A DNA stretch of 64,000 bases from Caulobacter rhizosphaerae (GTDB taxonomy: Bacteria; Pseudomonadota; Alphaproteobacteria; Caulobacterales; Caulobacteraceae): positions 372,001 through 436,000 of the forward strand of contig NZ_CP048815.1 of NCBI RefSeq assembly GCF_010977555.1, written 5' to 3'. Below the pieces are notes generated by a model. It was not told the origin of the DNA. It saw only the letters and a program-made list of their open reading frames with translations, and made no database searches. Within the stretch, counting starts at the first letter, position 1, and each line of letters starts with the position of its first letter. The position numbers and the translations under genes were made by a program. Below are positions 1 through 9,547 of the stretch, piece after piece.

Positions 1-771
1 CTGGCGCCACCAGGGCCACCGTCCCCATAAAGGGGAGGGAAGGGTTCTATGCTCGGCGTTCAGCCAACAAAGTCTCAGGATTTCAACACCCTGAACTTTC
101 TCGACCCGATTTGATCCTCACCCTTTCAAACCCCCGTATCCTGATCCCACCTCGTTGCATGGAAAGGGCGCATGGCCAGCGACCGATGCGGCGGCGGGGG
201 CGATCGAGCGGGACTGGGCTGGAGGGGGTTACTTCAGCGTGTCCGGGGCCTTCCATCGTTGGGAAGCCCGCCCGCCGTCGGCGTCGAACGGGGATAAAGC
301 GCGAGTATGCCCATAGGCCCGCGCCCCCGGCGTCCGGTTTCTCCCGAAAGGGATCGAGACCGGGTCCGGCTAAGCCTCAACAGGGCTGCCCACCGGACGC
401 TGGCGGATAACGAGCGCGCGGAGCGATCGGCTTCGTCGAAACGGTATTTATCAAAGAACTCCGGACGATGTCCGGCGCTCCGCGTCCCTTTCCATCAGCT
501 CAGCGAGAGATCGCGTGAGGCGGCGAGCCATGCATCCAAGATCCTCCCCCTGTGGGGGAGGTGTCGGCGAAGCCGACGGTGGGGGGAGTGATCGGCAGGC
601 GGCCTCAGCCCGGATCCACGATCCGAAAACTCCCCCCACCGATCGCTGCGCGATCGCCTCCCCCACAGGGGGAGGGGCTGGATGAGCCGGGTCTTCACCC
701 ATCCCTCCCAAATCGGATGACGGCGCGCCTCCCCAGCCGCTAGGGTCGCGGCGTCCCTCAAGGAGAATCCC
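1..771. other. Gene-poor stretch with hairpins
   Basis: No open frame here has convincing protein content; the short frames are arginine/proline-rich by-products of high GC. Visible structure includes a GAAA-loop hairpin around 338-367 (arms beginning CCGGT and ending ACCGG), a small stem at 461-475 (CCGGAC/GTCCGG), and a palindromic repeat at 543-676. On the minus strand the segment near 452-460 reads GTTCTTTGA, which resembles the boxA antitermination element of rRNA or other stable-RNA leaders. A leader for an operon lying left of position 1 is possible but unproven. Confidence 0.4.
543..676. repeat. Imperfect inverted repeat, CTCCCCCTGTGGGGGAG type
   Basis: The left arm (about 543-589) begins CCTCCCCCTGTGGGGGAGG. 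The right arm (about 629-676) carries its reverse complement, with a short central spacer. A related element lies at 14894-15003. Such small palindromic elements are scattered between genes in Caulobacter-type genomes. It lies just upstream of the GH92 gene and may form a cruciform or RNA hairpin. Confidence 0.7.
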
Positions 772-3093
772 ATGCGTCCTGGACTGGTGCTGGCCGTGGT
801 CGCCGTGCTCGCCGCCTCTTCGGCCTTCGCCCAGGACAAATCCGCTTACGACGCCGTCGACCCGTTCATCGGCACGGGCGGCGACGGCCATACCTTCCCC
901 GGCGCGGTCGCCCCGTTCGGCATGGTCCAGCTCAGCCCCGACACCGACATCCTGCCGTTCAAGCAGAGCTACGCCCGGGCCGCGGGCTATCGCTACAGCG
1001 ACCCGACGATCCTGGGCTTCTCGCACACCCACTTCTCCGGCTCGGGCCACTCCGACCTCGGCGACGTCCTGCTGACCCCGGTCAGCGGCGAGGCGAAGCT
1101 GGAGCCCGGCGAGGCCGACAAGCCCGGCTCGGGCTACCGCTCGCGCTTCAGCCACGACGGCGAGGTGGCCCAGCCCGGCTACTACGCCGTGACCCTGACC
1201 GACAGCCAGGTGCGGGCCGAGCTGACGGCCGGCCTGCGCACCGGCCTGCACCGCTACACCTTCCAGAAGGGCGCGCGAGCCCAGGTGCTGCTGGACCTGC
1301 GCACCTCGATCTACAACTACCCGGGCAAGGTCAGCTGGTCGCGGATCCGCGTCGCCGAGGACGGCACGATCACCGGTTTTCGCGAGACCCGCGGCTGGGC
1401 GCCGGGCCGCCAGCTCTATTTCGCGATCCGCTTCAGCAAGCCGCTGGTCGGCAAGGCGCTGTACAACCGGGAAGCGGACGTCCCCTACAGGGGCTTCGCC
1501 CAGCCGGGCCGCACGCCGGGCGACCGCGCCCAGGTGGAAGGCCGGGCCCTGGTCGGCGTCTTCGACTTCGGGACGATCGACAGGCCGCTGGTGGCCAAGG
1601 TGGCGATCTCGTCGGTCAGCGAAGCCAACGCCGTGCTGAACCTTACCAGCGACGAGACGGGCTTCGACTTCGACGGCCTGCGGGCCCGGACCCGGGCCGA
1701 CTGGGAAAAGGCCCTGGGGGCGGTCGAGATCTCAGCCCCGGCCGACACGCGAACCAATGTCTACACCGCCCTCTACCACGCCCTGCTGGCCCCCAGCGTG
1801 TTCAGCGACGTCGACGGCCGCTATCGCGGGCCCGATAACGACGTGCATGAGGCCAAAGGCTTCACCTTCCACTCGACCTTTTCGCTGTGGGACACCTTCC
1901 GGGCCGAGCACCCGCTGCTGACCCTGGTCCAGCCGGAGCGGCGCACCAGCGACGTGGTCAATTCGCTGATCGCCTCGCAGCAGGAGAGCCCTTACGGCAT
2001 CCTGCCGGTCTGGCAGTTCCACGGCCAGGAGACCTGGACGATGATCGGCTATCACGCCGTGCCGGTGATCGCCGACGCCTGGCTGAAGGGCATCCGGGGC
2101 TTTGACGAGAAGGCGGCGCTGGACGCCATGGTCAAGAGCGCCACCTACGCCCCCTATGGCGGCCTGGGCGACTACATGACCCTCGGCTACGTGCCGATCG
2201 ACAAGGAGCCGGAGGCCGCCTCCAAGACCGTCGAATACGCCTATGACGACTGGACCATCGCCCGCATGGCCAAGGCCATGGGCCGAAGCGACGTCGCCGC
2301 GACCTTCGAGAAGCGGGCGGGGAACTGGCGCAACAGCTTCGACGTCAAGACCGGCTTCCTGCGGGCCCGCAAGAGCGACGGGACCTTCCGCACGCCGTTC
2401 GACCCGACCGCGATCAACTATGGCTCGGACTACACCGAGGGCAACGCCTGGCAATATTCGTGGTTCGCGCCGCAGGACCTGGGCGGGCTGGTGGGGCTGA
2501 TGGGCGGCGACGCGGCCACCGTCCGGAAGCTGGACGCCATGTTCGACTTCGACAACTCCAAGCTCGACTATTCGCACGCCGAGGACATCGCCGGCCTGAT
2601 CGGCCAGTACATCCACGGCAACGAGCCCAGCCACCACGTGGCCTATCTGTACGACTACGCCGGCGCCCCGTGGCGCACCCAGGCCCGGCTGACCCAAATC
2701 GTGAAGTCGCAGTACCGGCCCGCGCCGGACGGCCTGTCGGGCAATGACGACCTGGGGCAGATGTCGGCCTGGCTGGTGTTCACGAGCCTGGGCTTCTACC
2801 CGGTGGCGCCGGGCTCGAACGAATACGTGATCGGCCGGCCGTTCGTGGAGCGGGCGGTGCTGAACCTGCCGAACGGCAAGCGGTTCACGGTGCGGGCCGT
2901 GGGCCTGTCGGACGCCGCGCCCTACGTCGCCGCCGTGACCCTGAACGGCAGGCCGCTGCCCAGAAGCTTCCTGCGCGACGCCGAGATCCGGGCCGGCGGC
3001 GAGCTGGTCTTCACCATGGGCGCCACGCCGAACAAGGCCTGGGCGACAGGGGTGAAGGACCGGCCGATGTCGATGACGGGGTATGAGAAATAG
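772..3093 (+). CDS. GH92 family alpha-1,2-mannosidase, secreted
   Basis: This 773-residue protein is predicted to be an exo-acting, calcium-dependent alpha-mannosidase of glycoside hydrolase family 92. A signal peptide (about residues 1-20, cleaved after AFA) is followed by the family opening motif DPFIGTGGDGHTFPGA. Further GH92 hallmarks are SLWDTFRAEHPL near residue 371, EGNAWQYSWF near 555, and GNDDLGQMSAW near 656, which holds the paired aspartates of the catalytic base region. An AAGGAGAA ribosome site precedes the ATG. Length is normal for the family. It is probably periplasmic or exported and acts on mannose-capped glycans. The neighbouring GH115 gene on the other strand suggests a polysaccharide-use locus. 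Exact linkage specificity cannot be read from sequence. Confidence 0.93.
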   Translation: MRPGLVLAVVAVLAASSAFAQDKSAYDAVDPFIGTGGDGHTFPGAVAPFGMVQLSPDTDILPFKQSYARAAGYRYSDPTILGFSHTHFSGSGHSDLGDVLLTPVSGEAKLEPGEADKPGSGYRSRFSHDGEVAQPGYYAVTLTDSQVRAELTAGLRTGLHRYTFQKGARAQVLLDLRTSIYNYPGKVSWSRIRVAEDGTITGFRETRGWAPGRQLYFAIRFSKPLVGKALYNREADVPYRGFAQPGRTPGDRAQVEGRALVGVFDFGTIDRPLVAKVAISSVSEANAVLNLTSDETGFDFDGLRARTRADWEKALGAVEISAPADTRTNVYTALYHALLAPSVFSDVDGRYRGPDNDVHEAKGFTFHSTFSLWDTFRAEHPLLTLVQPERRTSDVVNSLIASQQESPYGILPVWQFHGQETWTMIGYHAVPVIADAWLKGIRGFDEKAALDAMVKSATYAPYGGLGDYMTLGYVPIDKEPEAASKTVEYAYDDWTIARMAKAMGRSDVAATFEKRAGNWRNSFDVKTGFLRARKSDGTFRTPFDPTAINYGSDYTEGNAWQYSWFAPQDLGGLVGLMGGDAATVRKLDAMFDFDNSKLDYSHAEDIAGLIGQYIHGNEPSHHVAYLYDYAGAPWRTQARLTQIVKSQYRPAPDGLSGNDDLGQMSAWLVFTSLGFYPVAPGSNEYVIGRPFVERAVLNLPNGKRFTVRAVGLSDAAPYVAAVTLNGRPLPRSFLRDAEIRAGGELVFTMGATPNKAWATGVKDRPMSMTGYEK

Positions 3094-3100
3094 GGCGGGG

Positions 3101-4081
3101 TCACGGAGCCTTGAAGTTGGCGCAGGCGGTTGCGCCATGCGCCTGGTATTCCGCTATGGGCGGCAGGGCCACGGCCGCGCGCCGGGCGTCCAGGCCGTCA
3201 GGGTCCTTGACCGGGAGCGGCTCCCAGCGACCGGGCGCGATGCAGTCGCCCTGGGTGCCGTAGGTCTGCAGCGCCTTGGCGTTCACCGCCACCCGGTCGG
3301 TGAGATAGGCGTAGTTGATCCGCGCCCCCACACCGGTCTCCCCGGCCAGGAGGGGGAGGACGGCGCGCTGGAAGGCGGGGTCGCGGTCGGCGTGCTGCAG
3401 GATCAGCCAGGCGCGCTGGTTGGCGACTTCACCGTCGCGGGCGGTGGTGAACCAGCCGGAGGTGCGCCACTCGGCCTTCAACCAGGCGGTGTTTTCGGCG
3501 TCGACGCCGCAGGTCTTGGCCGACACGGGGCGGATGACCATCTGACGCCGCGGTCCCTGGGGCATGGCCTCGACGTCGTGGAAGGTATGACGCCAGGCCT
3601 GGTCCCGGGCGACGCGGGCGAAGAGCTGGCGATGGCGGGGATCGCTGGCGGCGACGGCCGCCTTGGCGTCGGCGCGCACGCCGTCATAAGCCCGGCCGAC
3701 GTCCTCGCCGTTCAGGGCCTTGGCGACGCGGGCGTAGATCTGGTCAAGCTGGTCGTTGGCGGCCTTCCAGTCGGCCCGCCAGGCGGCGGCGTCGCGGGCC
3801 TGGAGGGCGCTGGCCAGGCCCCCGCGCACGAAGGCCTCGGCCTCGGTCTCGCAAGCGTCGGGCGCGGCGGCCAGGCGCGCCGCGAACGCTTCGTCCAAGG
3901 TCTTGCTCAGGGCCGCCGTCTGCTCGTCGCCCAGTCGTTCACGCAGGGCGGCGTAGTCGAAGGCGCGGGCCGCGGCCGGGTCCTCCAGCAGGGACGCCAC
4001 CGGCGACGGGGCCGCGGTCGCCGCGACCAGGACCAGGGCGCCGGCCGCGCCGGCCAGACGAAGAAACGCAGTCAAGGTCAC
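3101..4081 (-). CDS. DUF6624-like exported protein
   Basis: This 326-residue protein starts at a GTG with a GAGGA ribosome site a few bases upstream. It has an N-terminal hydrophobic signal segment (about residues 5-24). Residues about 150-290 hold the pattern I associate with DUF6624: RQLFARVARDQAWR, then WLKAEWRTSGWF, then AWLILQHADRDPAFQ, ending with a segment containing YLTDRVAVNAKALQTYGTQ. The function of this family is unknown. It lies 69 bp downstream of the GH115 gene on the same strand, so the two may be cotranscribed. It converges on the GH92 gene with only 7 bp between the stops. Confidence 0.7.
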   Translation of the reverse strand: MTLTAFLRLAGAAGALVLVAATAAPSPVASLLEDPAAARAFDYAALRERLGDEQTAALSKTLDEAFAARLAAAPDACETEAEAFVRGGLASALQARDAAAWRADWKAANDQLDQIYARVAKALNGEDVGRAYDGVRADAKAAVAASDPRHRQLFARVARDQAWRHTFHDVEAMPQGPRRQMVIRPVSAKTCGVDAENTAWLKAEWRTSGWFTTARDGEVANQRAWLILQHADRDPAFQRAVLPLLAGETGVGARINYAYLTDRVAVNAKALQTYGTQGDCIAPGRWEPLPVKDPDGLDARRAAVALPPIAEYQAHGATACANFKAP

Positions 4082-4150
4082 GTCCTCGTTCTAAATCAAC
4101 TCTCGGTGGCAGGCTTCCCCACGGCGCGACCCAGGTCAAGCTTTGGCCGC

Positions 4151-6628
4151 TCAGCGGGGCTTGAAGGCCAGGGCGTCGACCAGGACGCCCGGCTCGCGGG
4201 CGGTCAGCACCACCCGGTGGGGACCGCCGGCCAGGCTCAGGCCGCTGGCGGCGCCCAGACGCCCGTCCAGCACGCCCTGGGCCCAGACCGCGTCGCCGGG
4301 TTCGCGCCGGACGGCGATCTCGACGGGGGCCCCGCCGTCGACGGCGACCGCCAGGCGCAGGGCGCCGCCGGCCGTCAGCGGGAAGGTGGGGATCAGATCG
4401 ACCGACAGGCTCCAGTCGCCGGGCGGCAGGGTCACCGCATAGGCCAGGGACGAAGCCGCCGCGCCCGACTGCATCGCGCCCTGGCCGCGGCCCAGGCCGT
4501 CGACGCGCGTCCAGCCGGCGCCGGCCGCGACGGACTCGGCCTGGATGACGATCGGAGCGGCGGGGTCGGTCTTGGCCGAGGGTGGCGGTGCGGCCGGTTC
4601 CGGCCCGGCCCCGACCAGGGACGCGGCGGGCAGCACCGGCGGGGTCAGGCGGAACGACTTCCACTGGCCGTCGGCCGGCTCCACGGCCATCAGCCCGCGC
4701 CACTTGCCGCCGGCGATTTCGGCGTTGTAGCGCTCGGTCAGGGCGGCCAGCTCCGCGTCGGCCCGACGGGCCAGGGCTCCGCGTCGCCGCGCCTCCAGCG
4801 GGGCGGCGTCGGCCAGGCGGTCGTGGGCCTCGGCGTCGAAGAAACGGTGGTTGGCCGCCGCCGCGGCCTTCACGGGATAGGCGACCAGCTCGAAGAAGGC
4901 GTCCTGCTGGTCCGGATTCAGCCGCGCGGCGACGGCGTCGACCCGGGCGGACAGGGCGTCGAAGGCGGCCAGGCGCGCCGCCGCGGCCTCCAGCGACAGG
5001 TCGCTCATTCGCGGCTTTTGGCCGGGCAGCTGCCATTGCAGGTGCTCGGGCTTGCGCTCGAAGTTCAGGCCGTGCCAGCGGGCCATGAGGTCGGCGACCT
5101 CCGGCCCGGCCTCGGCCCCGAACTCCCGCGCCGCCCAATCGGCCAGGAACCCCCGCCAGCCGGCCTTGCGGAAGCCGTCGACGTCCCAGGCCAGGGCCAG
5201 GAACAGCTCCGTATTGATCTCGGCCGGCTTGAGGTCACCGACATTGGCCACCCACAGCCGCCGGGCGCCCAGGTCGTAGGCCTGGTCCATCTGCTGCTGG
5301 ATCAGGGCCGGAGGCGTGGTCGACAGCCAGATGTAGGACAGCGGCGCGCCCAGATAGGACAGGTGATAATAGACGCCCGAGCCGCCGGCCCGCTTCCGCT
5401 CGGTCGCGTCCGGGAACTGGCGGATGTAGCCGAAATTGTCGTCCGGCCAGACCAGGGTGACGTCGTCGGGAACCTTGAGCCCGCCGCGATAGACGTCCAG
5501 CACCTCCTTGTAAGGGGTGAACACCTGCGGCGCGCCCTCGAGGCCACGCTCGGTCAACAGTCGGCGCTGGTCGGCGAAGATCTTTTCCAGCAGCGCCTTG
5601 CGGCCCTCCAGACTGTCGGCTCCGACCATGCCGCTGTCGTGGATGCCGCGCATGCCCAGAGTGTAGAGGTTTTCGTACCCGCCATTGGCCTGAACCCGCT
5701 CGCGCCAGTAGCCCAGCACGCCACCGCGATTGCGCGCGTAGTCATAGTCGGCGGCCGGGGCCTTCCACTCGCCGACATTGTTGCGCAGCATCGGCTCGGC
5801 GTGGGACGAGCCCATGACGATGGCGTAACGGTCGGCCAACCTGGCGTTGGCCGGGTCGCCGTTGAACGGCGCGGTGGTCGGGTGCATGGCCGGCCACAGG
5901 GTGTTGGCCTTCAGCCGCAGCAACAGGTCGAAGACCTTGGCGTAGGTCTTGGGCCCGATATTGCCGGTCTCAGGCTCGAAGGTGTGGGCGGCCCAGGGCT
6001 GCAGGCCCCAGTCCTCGTCGTTGAGGAAGACGCCGCGATACTTGACCGAGGGCGGACCAAAGCGGCGGGTCCCGGCCGCCACGTACAGCCGGTCGCGGCG
6101 CGGCGGCGCCACGTCGGCCCACCAGCGCCAGGGCGAGACGCCGATCGCCTGGGACAGTTCGTAGACGCCATAGGCCGTGCCCCGCCGGTCGGACCCGACG
6201 ATGACCAGGGCGCGGGGCACGCCCGGCGCGGGCCTCTCCACCACGGCGATGACGAAGCTTTCCCAGGCGCCCTTCAGGTGGCGGACGTCGAGGCGGCGGT
6301 CGGCGACCAGGCGGTCGATGGCGGGGTTGCGGCCCAGCGTCCCGATCCAGACCTGGGCGCGATTCGGAGCGCCGCCGTCGGCGCGGACCTTGGCCGTCTG
6401 CCCGCTCACGGCGGCGAGGTCGTCGGCGAAGCCCTGGGCGGCGAGGCCGACAACCGGGGCGTCGTCCGGGCTAACGACCAGGTCGGCGACGACGTCGGGC
6501 GCCAGCAGCGGAAAGGCGCCGGCCGCGGGACGGTCCAGGATCCAGGGCGAGGGCGGAGCGGCCAAGGCGGCGGAGGCCCAGAGGCTGGCGATCAGGAGCG
6601 TCACGATCCGGGTGATCGATCCCAGCAA
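4151..6628 (-). CDS. GH115 xylan alpha-1,2-glucuronidase-like
   Basis: Glycoside hydrolase family 115 enzymes remove (4-O-methyl-)glucuronic acid side chains from xylan. The body matches the family: IVGSDRRGTAYGVYELSQ, SPWRWWADV, KYRGVFLNDEDWGLQPWA, LRLKANTLWPAMH, a long TIM-barrel region with LVWPDDNFGYIRQFP and YYHLSYLGAP, and a C-terminal beta domain from IVIQAESVA to VDALAFKP. I place the start at a TTG (6626-6628) because GGAGG sits five bases upstream; an in-frame TTG four codons earlier overlaps that ribosome site. This gives about 825 residues with a signal peptide ending ASAALAA. Direct TGTGAAC repeats with 20-bp pitch lie upstream (6658-6684). It is likely periplasmic. Confidence 0.9.
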   Translation of the reverse strand: MLGSITRIVTLLIASLWASAALAAPPSPWILDRPAAGAFPLLAPDVVADLVVSPDDAPVVGLAAQGFADDLAAVSGQTAKVRADGGAPNRAQVWIGTLGRNPAIDRLVADRRLDVRHLKGAWESFVIAVVERPAPGVPRALVIVGSDRRGTAYGVYELSQAIGVSPWRWWADVAPPRRDRLYVAAGTRRFGPPSVKYRGVFLNDEDWGLQPWAAHTFEPETGNIGPKTYAKVFDLLLRLKANTLWPAMHPTTAPFNGDPANARLADRYAIVMGSSHAEPMLRNNVGEWKAPAADYDYARNRGGVLGYWRERVQANGGYENLYTLGMRGIHDSGMVGADSLEGRKALLEKIFADQRRLLTERGLEGAPQVFTPYKEVLDVYRGGLKVPDDVTLVWPDDNFGYIRQFPDATERKRAGGSGVYYHLSYLGAPLSYIWLSTTPPALIQQQMDQAYDLGARRLWVANVGDLKPAEINTELFLALAWDVDGFRKAGWRGFLADWAAREFGAEAGPEVADLMARWHGLNFERKPEHLQWQLPGQKPRMSDLSLEAAAARLAAFDALSARVDAVAARLNPDQQDAFFELVAYPVKAAAAANHRFFDAEAHDRLADAAPLEARRRGALARRADAELAALTERYNAEIAGGKWRGLMAVEPADGQWKSFRLTPPVLPAASLVGAGPEPAAPPPSAKTDPAAPIVIQAESVAAGAGWTRVDGLGRGQGAMQSGAAASSLAYAVTLPPGDWSLSVDLIPTFPLTAGGALRLAVAVDGGAPVEIAVRREPGDAVWAQGVLDGRLGAASGLSLAGGPHRVVLTAREPGVLVDALAFKPR

Positions 6629-6657
6629 GTCTGCCTCCAACGCCGCCCATGCGAACT

Positions 6658-6684
6658 GTTCACAAAATGAGAGGAAAGTTCACA
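6658..6684 (-). promoter_or_regulatory. Direct repeat upstream of GH115 gene
   Basis: The heptamer GTTCACA (TGTGAAC on the transcribed strand) occurs at 6658-6664 and again at 6678-6684. The repeats are 20 bp apart, close to two helical turns. They lie 30-56 bp upstream of the chosen start of the GH115 gene in the AT-richest part of that intergenic region. The geometry suits a dimeric activator or repressor on one DNA face. The regulator is unknown. Confidence 0.35.
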
Positions 6685-6726
6685 TCATGCAATGAAGTCG
6701 CGGGGAAGGGCCGCTTAGAGCGGCAC

Positions 6727-7137
6727 CTAGAACCCCAGACAGACCGGCTGCGTGACGATCATCACCGCCTCCTGGGAGAAGCGGGCCTTGTACGCCGCCC
6801 GCACCGCCTCCAGCCGGTCCTCGCCGCCGGTGCGGCCGGGCAAGGCGAGGATCACCACCTTCGACGGCTCGCGGACGATCGGCCCGGCCTTGGAGCGCCA
6901 CTGGCCGGCGGCGTCCAAAATGGTCAGGCCGTCGGGGAAACGCGGGGTCAGCTCCTCGTCGACGAAGCGGGCGAAGTCGGCGTCCGACACGCCGACCTGG
7001 TCGCCGATGTCGCGGCCGAAGAATAGCTGGGCGGTGCGGCCGTGACTCTGGCCGGCCGGGCAGGCCGCCGGCGCCAGGCTGGCGCAGCCGCAGAGCAGCG
7101 TCGCGCCGGCCAGCAGGAGCGCCAGCGCGGTCCGCAT
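6727..7137 (-). CDS. DUF3574 lipoprotein
   Basis: This is a small (136-residue) predicted lipoprotein: a hydrophobic N-terminus ends in a lipobox with Cys18 as the likely lipidated residue. The remainder contains the DUF3574 pattern: LFFGRDIGDQVGVSDADFARF, EELTPRFPDGLTILDAAGQW, then a segment ending SQEAVMIVTQPVCLGF. The family's role is unknown. It abuts the proB stop codon with no gap, so it is almost certainly the last gene of the obgE-proB transcript. Nothing links it to proline biosynthesis beyond position. Confidence 0.8.
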   Translation of the reverse strand: MRTALALLLAGATLLCGCASLAPAACPAGQSHGRTAQLFFGRDIGDQVGVSDADFARFVDEELTPRFPDGLTILDAAGQWRSKAGPIVREPSKVVILALPGRTGGEDRLEAVRAAYKARFSQEAVMIVTQPVCLGF

Positions 7138-8271
7138 CTAGCCCCCTACCGCCAGGTCGTCGGCGTGGATCATCGGACCTTCGGTGAAGCCCAGCTCGGC
7201 CTCGATGGCGTCGGAGCGCAGGCCGGCGATGCGGTGGGCGTCGGCGCTGTCGTAGCGGACCAGGCCCCGGGCCACTTCGCGGCCGGTTTCGTCGCGGACC
7301 CGGACGGCGTCGCCCTTGTCGAACGGCCCCTCCACAGCGCGGACCCCGGCGCAGAGCAGGCTCTTGCCGCTGGCCAGGGCGACGGCCGCGCCGGCGTCGA
7401 CGGTCAGCCAGCCCTGGGGCGCCAGCGAACCGGCGATCCAGGCCTTGTAAGCGGCGGCGGGCGAGGCGCCGGCCTCGATCACCGTGGCCGGGGCCCCGTC
7501 CTCGATGGCCTGCAGCGGCGCCGGGCGCGAGCCCAGGGTGATCAGGGTGGCGCAGCCGGCGGCCCGGGCGATGCGGGCGGCGGCGATCTTGGTGGCCATC
7601 CCGCCGGTGCCGACCCCGGCCGAGGCGTTGGCCCCCTCGGCCATGCCGGCGATCTCGGGGGTGATCTCGGAAACGCGGTCGATATGGGTGGCCGACGGGT
7701 CGCGGCGCGGATCGGCGGTGTAGAGGCCGTCGATGTCGGACAGCAGCACCAGCAGGTCGGCGCCGACCATCTGGGCGACCCGGGCGGCCAGGCGGTCGTT
7801 GTCGCCGTAGCGGATCTCCTCGGTCACCACGGTGTCGTTCTCGTTGACCACGGGCACGACATTCAGGCCGATAAGGGTCTCGGCCGTGGCGCGGGCGTTC
7901 AGCCAGCGGCGGCGAACCTCGGTGTCGTCGCGGGTCAGCAGGATCTGGGCGGCGCCGATCCCGTGCGGCTCCAGCGCCTCCTCCCAGGCCCGCATCAGCA
8001 CCGACTGGCCGGCGGCGGCGGCGGCCTGCTTCTCAGGCAGGGTCAGGGATTTGCGTCCCGTCAGGCCCAGGCGCCGACGGCCCAGGGCCACGGCCCCGGA
8101 CGACACCACCACCACCTGCTGGCCTCGGGCCCGCAGCCGGGCCACGTCGGCGCAGAAGGCCGTCAGCCAGGCGCGGTCCGGCGCGCCGGTGGCGGCGTCG
8201 ACCAGCAGGGCGGAGCCGACCTTGAACACCACGCGCCGAGCCCTGGCGAGCGCCTCCCCCGAAACGCTCAT
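7138..8271 (-). CDS. proB: Glutamate 5-kinase
   Basis: It phosphorylates L-glutamate to gamma-glutamyl phosphate, the first step of proline synthesis, in the cytoplasm. The 377-residue length is standard. The amino-acid-kinase domain shows [12 protein letters not shown] at the N-terminus, [17 protein letters not shown] (about 55-71), [11 protein letters not shown] (about 135-145), a nucleotide-binding segment [15 protein letters not shown], and [11 protein letters not shown]. Residues about 280-370 form the C-terminal PUA domain seen in most bacterial ProB. The start codon directly follows the obgE stop. The obgE-proB pairing is widespread in Alphaproteobacteria. Confidence 0.97.
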   Translation of the reverse strand: MSVSGEALARARRVVFKVGSALLVDAATGAPDRAWLTAFCADVARLRARGQQVVVVSSGAVALGRRRLGLTGRKSLTLPEKQAAAAAGQSVLMRAWEEALEPHGIGAAQILLTRDDTEVRRRWLNARATAETLIGLNVVPVVNENDTVVTEEIRYGDNDRLAARVAQMVGADLLVLLSDIDGLYTADPRRDPSATHIDRVSEITPEIAGMAEGANASAGVGTGGMATKIAAARIARAAGCATLITLGSRPAPLQAIEDGAPATVIEAGASPAAAYKAWIAGSLAPQGWLTVDAGAAVALASGKSLLCAGVRAVEGPFDKGDAVRVRDETGREVARGLVRYDSADAHRIAGLRSDAIEAELGFTEGPMIHADDLAVGG

Positions 8272-9477
<1,206 letters not shown>

Positions 9478-9547
9478 TTAAAACTGATCATGCGACAAAC
9501 GGTCCTATGAACACGGCGACAGGACTAATGCGCGGGGAGGGCTGGCG

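Noticed and set aside
111..591. Two short overlapping plus-strand frames in the first gap
   Set aside because: Arg/Pro-rich content, no ribosome site, no family similarity; they overlap hairpins and a repeat.
3083..6670. A 1195-residue open frame on the plus strand opposite GH115 and DUF6624
   Set aside because: It is antisense to two genes with clear family motifs; its own translation is Gly/Arg/Gln/His-rich without domains, a by-product of high GC3.
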